Source: Telmatactis stephensoni (Eukaryota > Cnidaria > Anthozoa > Actiniaria > Isophelliidae). From it: a stretch of DNA of 64,000 bases. The translations under genes and the position numbers were made by a program. The notes under the pieces are model-generated. The model searched no databases, was not told the DNA's origin, and saw only the letters and a program-made list of their open reading frames with translations. The stretch is from positions 620,001 through 684,000 of the forward strand of contig JALIZF010001750.1 in NCBI GenBank assembly GCA_029948255.1, given 5' to 3'. This document shows, in pieces, positions 12,263-25,100 of the stretch; positions within the stretch are counted from its first letter, which is position 1; each line of letters starts with the position of its first letter.

Positions 12263-12550
12263 GAACAATGTTTCTAAGTTATTTCTTCCAAATGAAATAA
12301 CCGATAGTCGATGTTAAAAGCATTGTGGGCTGTCCAAAGTGTCGTTGGCACGAGGCTCCTTTGATCCGTCTCCTCGTTTTAATTACCCACCCGTTTTCCT
12401 CTAAATCATGATACCGTGGAAAGCATCTTGATGACTTGTAAAAACTGTCATGTCATAAGTCACCACCATAATACTCGTTCTAGCAATGAAGATATAGTAA
12501 ACTTAAATTTTATAGTTGGAAAGATAAAAATGACTTGTGAAAATAAATAC

Positions 12551-12710
12551 ACCGAATCGAAATATGGCGGCAAATTTGAATAACTATTGTTTTATACTGA
12601 CTAGCCTCTCATTCATGTGAGAACGCTTTTGTGTTTTTACGTGAACACGAGGCTAGTCAGTCCAGAACAATAATTAATTATTCAAATTTGCCGCCATATT
12701 TCGATTCGGT
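12551..12710. repeat. foldback of 160 bp with ends ACCGAATCGAAATATGG
   Basis: The left arm begins accgaatcgaaatatggc and continues ggcaaatttgaata. The right arm is its inverse, ending ccatatttcgattcggt. The centre contains a second inverted pair (gactagcctc / gaggctagtc). A MITE or hairpin is the likely reading. No coding potential. Confidence 0.8.
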
Positions 12711-13266
12711 CAATAATCTGTGTTTATTTCTATGCATTGAGTGATTTAAAAATGCCAAAATGCCTCCAGGTATCTCGTAAATCATTTTAACTTTTCCACA
12801 ACGCACTAATCCTCCTAGCTAAAGAGATGCTAAGTGCAGGATTGCGGACTAAAAGTTGCGCACTTATCCTCCTAACTAACGATCAGGAGCGAAGTGGAAT
12901 GTTGTGCACTAAAGGTGCCCACTAATTCTATTATCCACTAGAGGGGGAGGGGTGGTCTAGCTGGGTTGTGTACTTATCCCCTCAACCAAAGAGGGAGGGT
13001 GGTCTAGCTCCGGCCCGTACCATGCGAACCTTACTACTGGATAGGTTTCAGTGTCGAATTCTCGATCCTATGGAAAAATTCACGTAGTGTGAAGACTCTT
13101 GGCGCGAAGAAGACTACATAGAATATATATGTAATATGAAAATTATAAAATCCTGTATCATTTAAAACAGGCTTGTTGCTTTAGTTGGTTTGAAGCTAGG
13201 TTAGAACGACCCTCCGTCCTTCCCAAAGAAACACAAAAAAAGACTGGGACCATGTATGAAGACGAG

Positions 13267-13585
13267 CAGTGCAAGGTTCCCACAAATAAAACTCCATCTA
13301 TCGACTTTTCCATGAATTTTTACTGACCAAATCGATCTCATTTTTCACTGACTTGATACTATTAACTGAAATTTAGAACAATTTCTATTCCACCAATATT
13401 ACCCTACAAAATTAAGGGGGTTGTTTGACCTTTCAAACACAGAATTCCCTAACTTTTCACTGACTTTTATAATTGTTACATTTTGACAATTTCCTTGACC
13501 AAATGAACAATTCATTAACAAATTCCAGACCTTGAAAAATTTAAGAATTCCCTGATATTTCAAGGTCAATGGGAACCCTGCAGTG
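13267..13585. mobile_element. MITE with ~16-bp terminal inverted repeats
   Basis: The left end cagtgcaaggttccca is the inverse of the right end tgggaaccctgcagtg with two mismatches. The interior is AT-rich and repeats phrases such as attccctaacttttcactga and ttttcactgac. There is no transposase ORF, so it would be non-autonomous. The superfamily cannot be named from the ends alone. Confidence 0.65.
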
Positions 13586-13796
13586 TAAATATGGAGCAAG
13601 ATGAAATGTCAAAATATCGGTACGACTATTCCTTTGTAAGCTGAATTCATAGCGTACTGGGTTATCAAGCTCGAGATATATAGCGATTATGTGCAATCGA
13701 CATTCAGCATTATCTAATTCATGTTTTTCTGCTTTCTTTCCGTTTTTTGACTGTATATCTTTGGCTTTATTAATTAATTAAGTCACTGTTTAGCAC

Positions 13797-13856
13797 AAAC
13801 AAACAAACAAACAATTGAAACAAAAAACAAACAAACAAACAACAACAACAACAAAA
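13797..13856. repeat. simple repeat (CAAA)n and (CAA)n
   Basis: Runs of caaa are followed by caa. This is the reverse complement of the tract at 1,486-1,533. The overlapping ORF is poly-Thr/Gln-like noise. Confidence 0.85.
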
Positions 13857-14371
13857 CACGGCAATCCGCGCGTATCGAAAGTGGGCTCATCTAGATCTGC
13901 TCCAAAATTCATGGTTTTTCAAACTGCGCCACCAAATCACGTAATTTGCACAACAATAGGCATTCCATTCACAGGATACACTAGGTTATTTTGTCTTCCA
14001 AATCCCTCAGTAGACCAGTTAGCCTAGTGGTAAGGTTCAGTCATTTACGGCCTAGGATCCAACTGTTTCCTCCCTCTTTGACTGCGAGGCTTGCTGCGTT
14101 CTACCGGATAGCGCGGAAGGGGCCGAAATCTCCATCCTATACGTAACATGCGATGATTCAGCGATATGTCTGGATGCATGGTCCGATTTTTTGGGTTTTG
14201 CATAAAATTACCATACTAATTTGCTTTTGGTGGCGGGTTCGAACCTTGCCTGCGCCAAAAAAAAATTTTTTTTTGCTTGAATTTTTTTTCTATTAGATTT
14301 TTCTTTTCTTTTCTAATTTTCTTTACCTCAGAATGCAAGGAAAAAATCTTTTTCTGAGAAAAACGAAATAC

Positions 14372-14706
14372 CGTATTTACTCGTTTTAGCGCCGCGGCGC
14401 TTATTGAATTTTTGGGGTTTCTGATGCGGCGCTTATTCGGGGGCAGCGTTTATATATTAAGAAATCATAAGGCTCATAAATGATTTAATAAGTGAAATGT
14501 TAACAACAAAATATACATGCTTCAAATGTACAAAACCTCAATTTTTTTACACAATTTCAACGTTGAGTTATACCGTACTTGGTTTTCCTTATTCAAGATG
14601 ACTGTCTAGTGGAAGGCTTTTGAATATGCGCTGCAATGTGTGAACAAATGCGGCACTTATTCGAAGGCGGCGCTTAACCGGGGACGGAGCTAAAACCAGT
14701 AAATAG
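14372..14706. mobile_element. 335-bp MITE, ends TATTTACTCGTTTTAGCGCC
   Basis: The left end tatttactcgttttagc is inverted at the right as gctaaaaccagtaaata. Subterminal ggcgcttattcg motifs (gcggcgcttattgaat, gcggcgcttattcggg, gcggcacttattcgaa) repeat on both sides. This is typical of non-autonomous DNA transposons with repeated subterminal binding sites. No transposase. Confidence 0.7.
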
Positions 14707-15324
14707 TGTTTTCCCAGTGAGTTAACAAAACAATGCCCCTAATACCCTAGTCAAACCAGTGATCCAAACCACAAATAACATATTTATTGTATGTTTGACA
14801 CTTTGAATTCACTTGAATACAATTGTCTATGGTGGTGTGTCGACAATAAAGTACAAGAATTAGAGACTTCTTGCACTAGCAACAGCTTGTTGAAGACGTT
14901 TCGTTTACGTTTTAGTTCTTGCACGAGGGACGATACTACTAGCAAGAGAGTTATACGGGACTTTCTTGTTGCTAGCTAATTTCACAAATCTATGGAATGA
15001 CTCTTTCAAAAACATTAAACACAAAAGTCGAGGTCAAAATGGTTCCTGATACACTAATAATAATTGCATTTTCATGTTTTCATATGAATGCCCTACATAA
15101 TCGTGTCTGATACCAAAGTGTCTCAGTTGCTGTTTGAAACGTTGACGTGCACGCGCTTTTGTTGACAATCTAATCGAAAGATTTCCCGAAGCTCATTTCG
15201 GTCTCGGCACACCCTGCGAGCGGAGGTAATTTTCCTCCGAGGGAGACAATTCGCCTCTGCTCGCGGGAGAGTCTAGGCAGGGCTTCGATATTCAGTGATT
15301 TTGAAGCGTGCATTCAAAATAGCT

Positions 15325-15470
15325 AGAGCAGATTTCGTATGACTGTGAAAACGGCACCACACGTTCACGGCACGGTTACGGCAGGAATTTCGAATGTTTT
15401 TATAGACATCACGGCAAAGACACAGACACGGCACCTTGCCGTCCGTTTCACACTCATACGAAATCCGCTG
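15325..15470. mobile_element. 146-bp MITE, ends GATTTCGTATGA
   Basis: The ends are gagcagatttcgtatgac and tcatacgaaatccgct. The interior has cacggcac motifs and the phrase cgaatgtttttatagacatc. It is a smaller relative of the copy at 15,699-15,953, and a more diverged member lies at 34,451-34,594. Confidence 0.75.
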
Positions 15471-15698
15471 TAATAGGTAATAGCTCTGTAACTCTGTACA
15501 ATAAACCATGTAAGGAAGGAGACTTTCCAAGCCTGTAGAGTTCGACCTCTTAAATATAGACAACCAAAATTCGGTTTAACGGGGTCATGTACTTATTGAC
15601 TTCATTAATGATTTGAAGACTGAAATTGGCTTTGTTTTGATATCTGAGCTTGATTAACCAGACATCGAGAAAACACGATTATGGTTGGTATATTTTTA

Positions 15699-15953
15699 GA
15701 GTAGATTTCGTATGACTAGAAAACGGCACCGCACGGTCACGGCATGAATTTCGAATGTTTTTATAGACATCACGGCACTGACACGGTCACGGCACGGTTA
15801 CGGCAAGAATTTTGAATGTTTTTATAGACATCACGGCACTGACACGGTCACGGCACGGTTACGGCAAGAATTTTGAATGTTTTTATAGACATCACGGCAC
15901 TGACACGGTCACGGCACGGCGCGGTCCTTTTCACACTCATACGAAATCTGCTC
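15699..15953. mobile_element. same MITE family with internal 62-bp triplication
   Basis: The terminal pair (gagtagatttcgtatgac / actcatacgaaatctgctc) encloses about three near-identical 61-62 bp units containing cacggcactgacacggtc and gaatgtttttatagacatc. The extra units explain why it is about 110 bp longer than its neighbour at 15,325. Confidence 0.8.
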
Positions 15954-16128
15954 GAACTAGTAATACGATGAGATATGATGAAGCTCTGTTCTGTTGATTT
16001 CTAATCAAGACGGCAATAGCTTCCTTGAAGCTTGGATGTTTTGCATGAAGATATCTTGTCTCTTGTCTTATTACACTTGACGCGATGAAAGTCTTCTCTG
16101 TTTCTCTAAAAAGTCGTTTTTCTAAAGG

Positions 16129-19100
16129 TTAAAATCGATCTACCAGCGACAGAAGCCTTTTCTTCTCAATCTCTCGACTTTCTTTACTTCTGGCATCACC
16201 GACGCTTGCAGCGTATTCTGAAAAGAGAACAGAAAACAAGTCATTTCTTTAAAAAAAAACCTTAGGTGGCCTCTAAATAACATTCAATTTTTGAAACTTG
16301 GTGCGCTCAAGTGATTAAGGTTTGGTTTCCAGTCTGAAAATCCCCCCTGAGAAGCTTTTTGCAAAGAAGGATAAAAATGTCGCCGCACACAGCATGTGAA
16401 TGTCTAATCTTCTGTTAATGGGTTCAAAGGATAATGAAAATGTTGCTGAGTTTCTGAGTATAGTGGAAGGTTAGGCTACATTCACTCTAATCAGGATGAT
16501 TTGAAAACGCAACTTTTTTTCTCAGAATTCGTAACTTAGAGAAAAACATCGTTTTAGTGGAGACTAGAGGCAATGACCATAACAAATATTATGCATTTTT
16601 ATATTTATCCAGATTTGTATAGACGTAGTCTTAATTTAGAACTCCCTTGGTGACTTCCTATTGAAAATCAAAGCAAAAACGTGTCGAGGACGACGTTCCA
16701 CGTTCCGCTTATTAAAGGCGCTGTTACACGCCGAAACTTTTATCTGAAACTTGTGTCGATCGCCGATGCGAGACGAGTTTCATAAGGGGCGTTGCACGCT
16801 GAAATTTCGTCCTGAAACTTGTTCGCGACACACGTTTCTGTTGCAGGAGTAGAAAGTAGCTCTACTTTTCGTGAAACCGTCTCGTGAAACCGACCCGGGG
16901 AAAGTTTCAGCTAAATGACCATTTTACACGGTGCAATGCGTTGTGAAACTTGTCTCGCAACGGCGATTGAGGCAAGTTTCAGACAAATGTTTCAGCGTGT
17001 AACACCGCCTTTACAAACACCTGTTCGCGTCCTCAAGTCTGCCGTTCTCGATCAAACGTTGGAAATTGGATTATCGATAGGAAATTGTCAATTGGACTAG
17101 TGACCTTTGAAGTCTAAATAGGTCATCTGATCGCTACAAATAAAGGAACATGCCACGAGCACTGTTTGAATTGACGCTTTTAAAGCAAAAGCCTATTGAC
17201 TTGCAATTATAAAGGCAGGTGAAAAAACACCTAGAAGGCCATGGTCACCTAAATCAACTGGTGAGTTGAGAACTGTGTGTGTGTGTGTGTAAAATACTTC
17301 ATGTAAGGGAAATGAGTGTAAAGAAGTTGTCTTTGCGTTGAAGGAAATGTCAAAAATTTTCGTAAGAGAATGTTGTAGCTGGTAGAAAGGATTTTCGTTT
17401 TCCACATTGACGTTGCCATGGCGACATTGTTTTGACCAAATGAACACGACATAAACTTCCTTCAAGGATCTCTTTGAGCTTAAACATGCTGAAATTCCGT
17501 CGAAAAGTCTGTATGAAATTATCATACGAAACAAATAAAATATTGCAAAAATAATATAATATTTACAAGGATGATAGAATATTTACAAGCTCACGTTTTC
17601 CCCGTAAAAGGAAAACGAATCTAACTATAACTGAGCTGGAAAAGAGAATTTTTTTAAATTCCATTAGCAACTCTGATTTTTCCCTTTTCTAGTCCTTCTC
17701 TAATTTTTTCCCCTTTATCTCTCTCTTCTTTTCCGTTTCGAATTTGAGAAAAAATAGTTTTTGATTATTTTGTAACATGCTGCCTGTCTAAAACAATCTT
17801 ATATTCATAATTTATTTATTTATTTATTTATAAATTTCAGTATTCCCATAATAGTTCGAAAAATTCAGTCCGTTTCAAATCTCCATAAAAAAGCTTGGAT
17901 GTTGATTCAAAAAGACAACACGATGCACGATGCATCCTCCCCACCCTTGAATAATTTCTCTACATCCGGGAAGTCTAGCCACGTCCCTGTGGGATTGACG
18001 ATTATGATCATGAAGTAAAAATAACTCAATGTTGAAAGATATGAAATCCCAGGTAGCACCACCCATCTAGTACTGTCTTACCTCTCATCACAGATTTGAT
18101 ATCTTTCATCGATCCACCATGCTGATTTAGTAAAGCGAGCACGTGTTGCTTTATCTACAAAACACATACATTCATAAAATCAAACTACGACCATACTGCT
18201 TTTCAAAATCAGGACGGGCGGGGGGGGGGGGGGGGGGTAGGCAAGATGAAGTGGAGGGGTGGGAGGGGCAAATGCAAGCAGGCAAATGCGTGCAAAGCCT
18301 ATATATCTGTCACTATACGATAGACACCATCCCATTCAGTAGTAGATGCCCTCGTAAAGGGTGCCTTTTGTAGAATCACTAGTCTTGTTGGGTCAGGCAA
18401 GTGGAGTTATCTCAGCATGGTCGAGTGGTCAGTCGGTCTCGCAATCCGGTGGTCCTGAGTTCGAGTCCCGATCTGGACACCAGCTGAGGCTGAATTTGTT
18501 CCGATTCTGATTTGGTTCAGATTTAGTATCTCAGTGTTTGTAAATAATTAGTTCGCCTCCTTGCCAGTTGGGATTCTTAAACAATTATGTCCTGTTAATT
18601 ATTTCTCCATTTCAGTTTTTATAATACATTGTAAAGCGCATTGAGGCGTTTCAAAATGCGCTTTATAAATATACCAAATTGCATTCTTATTCAAAAGTTA
18701 TAACACAGGTACTGGCAGTGATTGTAGGGACAATAATTTTGTCATTCACTCAAGTATGCGTAATGATTATACGAGGTTTTTATTATTCTCAATCATTCAT
18801 TAATAAAATTTCATCATCCACTAACCGATGGTACACCCGCACAGCAGACTTCTAACATGACACAATCTACTAGTTGAAGCGTGAACAGTCCGGCATCGAG
18901 TCGTTTCATGTAAAACATGTCCTCTGTGTCTTCATCGATCTCTTCTCCTTCGTCAATCAATTCCTTGTGAAGAAAACAAGAAAGAATGTTTAGGCCTGGT
19001 TCAAACGCCGTATAAACGCCAAATTTAGAACTGCTCATGCGAAGTACGGCGTTTTTACCAGGCTTAAAACAGTTAAAAACAAGATTTAAACTGGTTTTAA

Positions 19101-22100
19101 TAGACTTTATTCTCTGGTGACGTTAATTTTTTTTGAAGTCACGTGGTTTGTTCAGATGACATTTCGTTTATGGGTGGATATACTACGTCTGAACAGCGCT
19201 TTGGCTGAACCAATCAAAATCCACAAAGACAAGCAAATCATAGTGCTTTACGAGACCAATCAAAGAACGACACAGGGAGACAATCACCTGCTTTTCTTTG
19301 TCAATCTTCTCATCGCAATCTTGTACTCTTTTGTAATATTTGAAGTGAAGTTCCATGAGACGATCGACTTTGATGTGGTCTCCTTCGACAAATTTTTGCA
19401 CCAAACGATTCCGTAAGGACCCTGAGAGATTTTTAAACAGGGAGGCCATGACAGAGAGAATGTGTTCTGAAAACCAAGGAAAAACATGCTCATCGTCTTA
19501 TTTTTTTAGTTACAAAATGTTACTGCAAAAACGCTTGTAGCGCGGCCGTTTTGTAGGTTTTTTAGGTATATTCCAGTACCTGCTTAATTAGCTCCACTAC
19601 TGGTTGTAAAACACGATTTTAAGACCTCGCTCACCAGTAGTTTTCAACGCTAATCCCGGGGTTTTGGTTTTCGTTAACGATCAGTTAAAACATCGCAGGA
19701 GAAGCGACCTTGAAAGTACCGAGTTAGAATCGATCTGGTTAGAAATTTGCCCGTTCAAGTCAAAACGACCGCAGGCCGACCTGATTGCTGGAACGTCTCA
19801 ATATAAATGGAGTCGGGGCCTACGGTTTAACGTCCATATCGGAGAAGACGTGAAGGTCTAACCAGATGCAGATGTCATTACAAAGGTAGCCGGGAATCGA
19901 ACCCCGACCTCCCGCACGAGAGACCGACGCTCAACCAACCGAGCCAACCGGACCGACAACGAATTCTGAAACTTTCCGTCGGATTTTGGTTTTTCCTGAT
20001 CTGTCAATCATGTGAAGGGGTGCAGAGCTTATGCAAATGCCCTCGATCTGACCTCGATCCACGTTTGCCATCCGCCTTGAGGTCCCTTGAGGGGATTTGC
20101 ATAAGCTCCACCCCCTTCACATGATCAAAAAAACTCAAAATTCAACTGAAAGCCTGAATTGGTTAGCGCGATACAAGCGTTTTCGCAGTAATATAACATT
20201 ATGTCAATCAAATATTTTTCTTTATTATATACCTTCATATTGTTCTTCCTTTGTTCCAGTTTTTTTGTTAGTCTTTGGTGGCTGCGAAAACAAAATATTC
20301 AATCACTGGTTCTACATATATAGACTCTTCTATCATTTATAGCGATGGTTTCTAAACGATTTGTAATGTGTGTCAACTATTTTCACAATAATTTTTCACA
20401 AGTTGCTTTTAAAAAATAGTCAATCACCCTCTGGTTGGCACATGAGTGATAAAGGCTTAAGGTACGGTAATACGAGCAACAAAATCTCTCAACTTGTCTC
20501 GCAACATTGCTGCGAAACGAGTTGAAGAGCGATGCTGCGAGTTTTTCCACCCGAAAACAAACTTGTCTCGCAACAAAACAGTTTGCTGCAAGTTGAGTGA
20601 ATCCTGACTTCTGATTGGATCAATCAAGAACACGAAGGAAGCCATTTCGCAGTTTGCTGCGAGACAAGTTGACTTTGGGGTGGTAATACGCGCAGCATCA
20701 TGAAATTTTGTTGCAAAAAGTAGAGCGACTGTCTACTTGCTACAACAGACTTTTGCAATTTGCAGCAAACTATTTTGTTGCGAGACAAGTTTGTTTTCTG
20801 GTGGAAAAACGCGCAGCATCGCTCTTCAACTCGTTTCGCAACGATGTCAGTTGCGAGACAAGTTGAGTGATTTTGTTGCTCGTATTACCATACCTTTACG
20901 TCTGACACAAAATATCGCAACCACAGGGTGACGAGTTTTTGGCTTCTGAGTAGTTTCTTACTTTCATAAACAGTGGAAACAAACATCTGAGTCCTAAGAA
21001 TTCTATAAACTTCTGACAATTCTCCGCTCCTTCCTGTCCTTGCATGGAGTAATCCAAGACTTTTAAGGCACTTCTTCTTGACATCTTCTTTTCTCTATGC
21101 AAAATAAAAATTTACTGTTATTAACTTTGGTGATTTTTTCCTCAAAAAGATTTGTAAAATAAAATGAAATAACCAAAGGAAGGAAGTTGTAAGAAAAGGA
21201 AGAAATTAGTTAACAAGCTGAAAAGACAGAGAAGCTATTCTAAAATGCTTAAAATGATGGTACAATACAGACCTTAGCATAAGTATCATAAGTTGTAATC
21301 CTTCTCCTTTTAAAAACAAATCTTTGTTGGGATAAAACATTAATGCTGAGCACAAACAGTTGAACAGATTCTCCATGTATTCTGTTTCATCTGAAGTTGT
21401 TGGGTCATAACGCTTGTACAACTAATAATACAATGAAAAATAATTAAAAAATTGAATTGAGTAGTTTTGTCTTCTTCCTTTTGAGATGAGAACAGCACTT
21501 GCCCAATCAAATGAATGAATGAATGAATGAATAAATGCCTACTTGAAAGGATTATGAATGAATGAATATTCAATGGGTGAGTGAATGAATGAATGAGCGA
21601 CTAAAGGATCAAATTAATTAATGAATGGAAGGATGGATGAATGAATGAATGAATGGATAAAGGATCAAATGCATGAATGAATATTTTTATTCTACTGTTT
21701 CCAGCTGTCATTCATGTCAGTTACTTATACCAATAAATATTAATGAAATTTATTATTAGTGGTACTTACAGACAGACATTGAAGTAAAGTGTCAATGCCA
21801 TTAAGTTCTCCTAAAAGTTGTCTGTTTTCTAGTAAAAACAAATAATAAAAGGTTGAATATTCATCAAAAATAATACATGTGCATTGATATACATAGCATT
21901 TGGTTCACAAATAGGAAGAAATTAGGTTTTTCCTGTTATTCACTGTATACTATATTATTATATTTTATAACTCCATAACAGTAAATACCTTCTGTATTTT
22001 GTATCAATATAGACATTATTTCACTGCTGTACAATTTGTTTGCATTAAATGCTGGTTTTTGCTGTTGAGAAAATGAAAAAAAACTTGAAACTCAATGATA

Positions 22101-25100
22101 GATGATGAAATATGATAGTGATACTATTAATGATGATGGTAATGATAATGATGACTACCAGTTGAAATAGTGCATGCAAAAAATGGAGTACTATATCTAA
22201 TACTAATTGATTTCAAGGCTACTGAAAGCCCATGATTCAGTTCTATCATGGACCAAATGAACAACGGAGGTCTGTGGACTGATCCCTGTGGAACCCCAAA
22301 AGTAACTTATAAATATGCTTGACCATTCAAGAAGGTTTAATTCCATGATAAATTGGTTAAAGAACATTGTTAATCACCTTCAGCCTCCTGATAAGCCATC
22401 CCATTAACCCCTGTTCACCTGCTGTAACACAGATAGAATCTCGAAGTTCTGTCATGTTCTCAACAATACCTGAAAAGAAGATGGTCAAAATGTGGTAAGT
22501 TACACTTTGTCATTACATGACATGGTACATGTACATCTGAGAGGTGTATAATTATATACTATTTATCTGATGCATTATGATTAATATACAGAATAATTTT
22601 GTGCACTACTAACAGCATACCTAATGAATTGTGTACTCCTTCATTTTCTTCTTTCACATTTTCATCAAGTCTCTCTAAATTCTGAACCAGTAAGGCAATT
22701 ATCTGTCCTTCCAGCTAAAACATAAAATATCCACCATTCAAAGTCTTATTATGTTATGTTATTATCAATAATTGGATGGGTACCAGGATGTGAGCGACCA
22801 CCACAGGAAGCCCAAGAAGTGAACAGACCAATTTATGGAATCAGTCTACAGAGTGGCTCATCATTTTTCTCCCATTTTCCCAATGTTTCTCTGTAAAAAA
22901 CCTTAGGCTGACATGGTTGGCACTTACAAGTATTCATCTTTCACCACTGACTTTTCAACCCCTAAGGTTATGAATGAACTGAGTCTTTTTCATACATGTG
23001 TTGTTCCCTACCATGCTGCCAGGGTTATTTACAGTGTAAATTTAAATTTTGGGAGAGCTAATCATCTACATTGCATCCTAACTGCTGAACTCGGAAGATG
23101 CAACTCAAACCTTGAGGGAGGAAAAACTGGAGCAAAAACCCTCATGGCATAGAGAACAACACATCAAACAAACTTAGTTCACATATGATCCAATGCCTAA
23201 GCAAAAACTTGCACCTGGACCACAGCAGTGAAAGGCAAGTGCTATATGTTGTGCAATATGAGAATCTTGTTTGTTAATATATAATTTCCACAAGAAATAT
23301 CATTTCAATTGATAATTATATTTTGGTTACTGACCAAAGCATCAATCAATGCTGTGGCTCCTTCTTCACTTTCATTCAATGTGTCAATGTCTGTCATTTC
23401 TTGTAGAAGGTTAATAATACCAACTGTTACGTCTGATTTTGTTTGTAAAGGATATTAACTGCACAGACTGGTGAATTGCTATTTACATGGACTATAAGTT
23501 TATGTTTGGTAGAACAAAGAATGGTCTTAACTTCCAAACCTAGAACAAAGATTATTCAATATGTTCCTTGTTGTTTCAAATAAAGATTATTATCAATAAA
23601 ACTTGTGGTTTGTTGAAATGACAAAGAAAAAAATGATGTCAGCTGAAATTTGTCTATATACATGTAGCTTTATTCTAGTGGTAGTTGTTAGTAATTATTA
23701 ATAAAATGAAAATTTTCAAATACAATGTAGTAAAGGATACCAGTATTATCATGGCTTATAAGCCCTAACATGGTTGTGATTGCATTAAGGTCTACAATCT
23801 GTTGATATAACTCAGGAGCTGTTGCTATGACGTGAAGTTTTTGTATCTCCTCATGAAGGTCTAGTTCTGATTCCATAAATCTATAGAATAAAATATCAAA
23901 GAAGGTAAAATTTATTTGAGCTATCTGCACAAGAACTACACAAGTAATTGTAGACTTGCAACTTAATTCTCCAATGGGATTACTCAGTTTTGAAGTTGTC
24001 TGAATTATCAAATACCCAGGATATACAAGCTCTGTATGTATCATAGTAAAGCCCTTATTCACATCAGCACTCATAATTATTGATACTCATTCCACTAACC
24101 AAATTGAGCTTTGTATCAGTACTTCATGTTATGAGACATATTTCAAGCTAAAGCTAATTGAATTAGAGAGAATTCAACACAAGTTTGTGAATGAACAGTG
24201 GATTGAACTAGGGACCTCTTGCTTAGAAAATAAAATATTGCACACTAACCAACTTAGACATGCTTGACCCAGGAGTAAGAATGCAAGTTCCTCATTTATA
24301 TACTGTTGAAGTGCAGAGTTTGTATAACTGAGAAAATCCATGGCACAGAATGGAAAACACCATGGCAGTATTCCAACAAACTGCCTGCCATAAAAGTTTT
24401 TTTTCAATCATACAAAATCTGCTTAATGATCAAGCAACAGTTGGGAACCATTAAGCATACTTCTCTGGGTGGTCAGGATATTTGATTCTCATTTCTTGGT
24501 TCTTTGTAACTCTTTTTTCAAATGATAAAAGCATCCTTCTTAGTGAACCAATATCTAGTGTCTCAACTTCAGGTTCATTCTCAACCATTTCAAGAATCTT
24601 CTCTCTTTCTTGGTCTGTTAACTCTGCCCCTGAACTAAATTTTTCTTCCAACATTGAACTGGCTTTCTTTTTATGTGAATTTATGTTATCATCTTCATCA
24701 TGTGCGTTCTTTCTTTTAGCACCTCTCTCAGGCTGAAATTAATGTTTTTGTAAGTAATGCAGAACTTTAGATATATTCATAAATGGACACTATCAGAATG
24801 GTAGTACTACATGTATTCCCTGGTCTTCATTGGAGCAAGACAATAAGCACTTTGGAATCCAGGCTAAGGCTTGGAAACATGATGCAATGTTTCTTGTAAC
24901 TTTTCCGTCAACACTGCATGTAACACAGAGCTACATACACCATGCGTCCACACCTGCAATAGTTGCCTCCAATGTTGCATGCCAACACTTGCAGGTCAGA
25001 ATTAAGTTCTATTTCTGCAACTTTTTCCGCAACATAAATTTACATGCAACATTGCAGGGGTGGTCAAATGGCATACTGTCAGTAATGGGGTTATCTTATA

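Noticed and set aside
18405..18480. Functional tRNA gene
   Set aside because: Box A and B are present but no acceptor stem or full cloverleaf forms, and a SINE body with a shared tail follows.
24174..24407. 77-codon minus-strand ORF as a CTNNBL1 exon
   Set aside because: It lies in the intron between exons 2 and 3, which join in phase without it, and does not match the protein.
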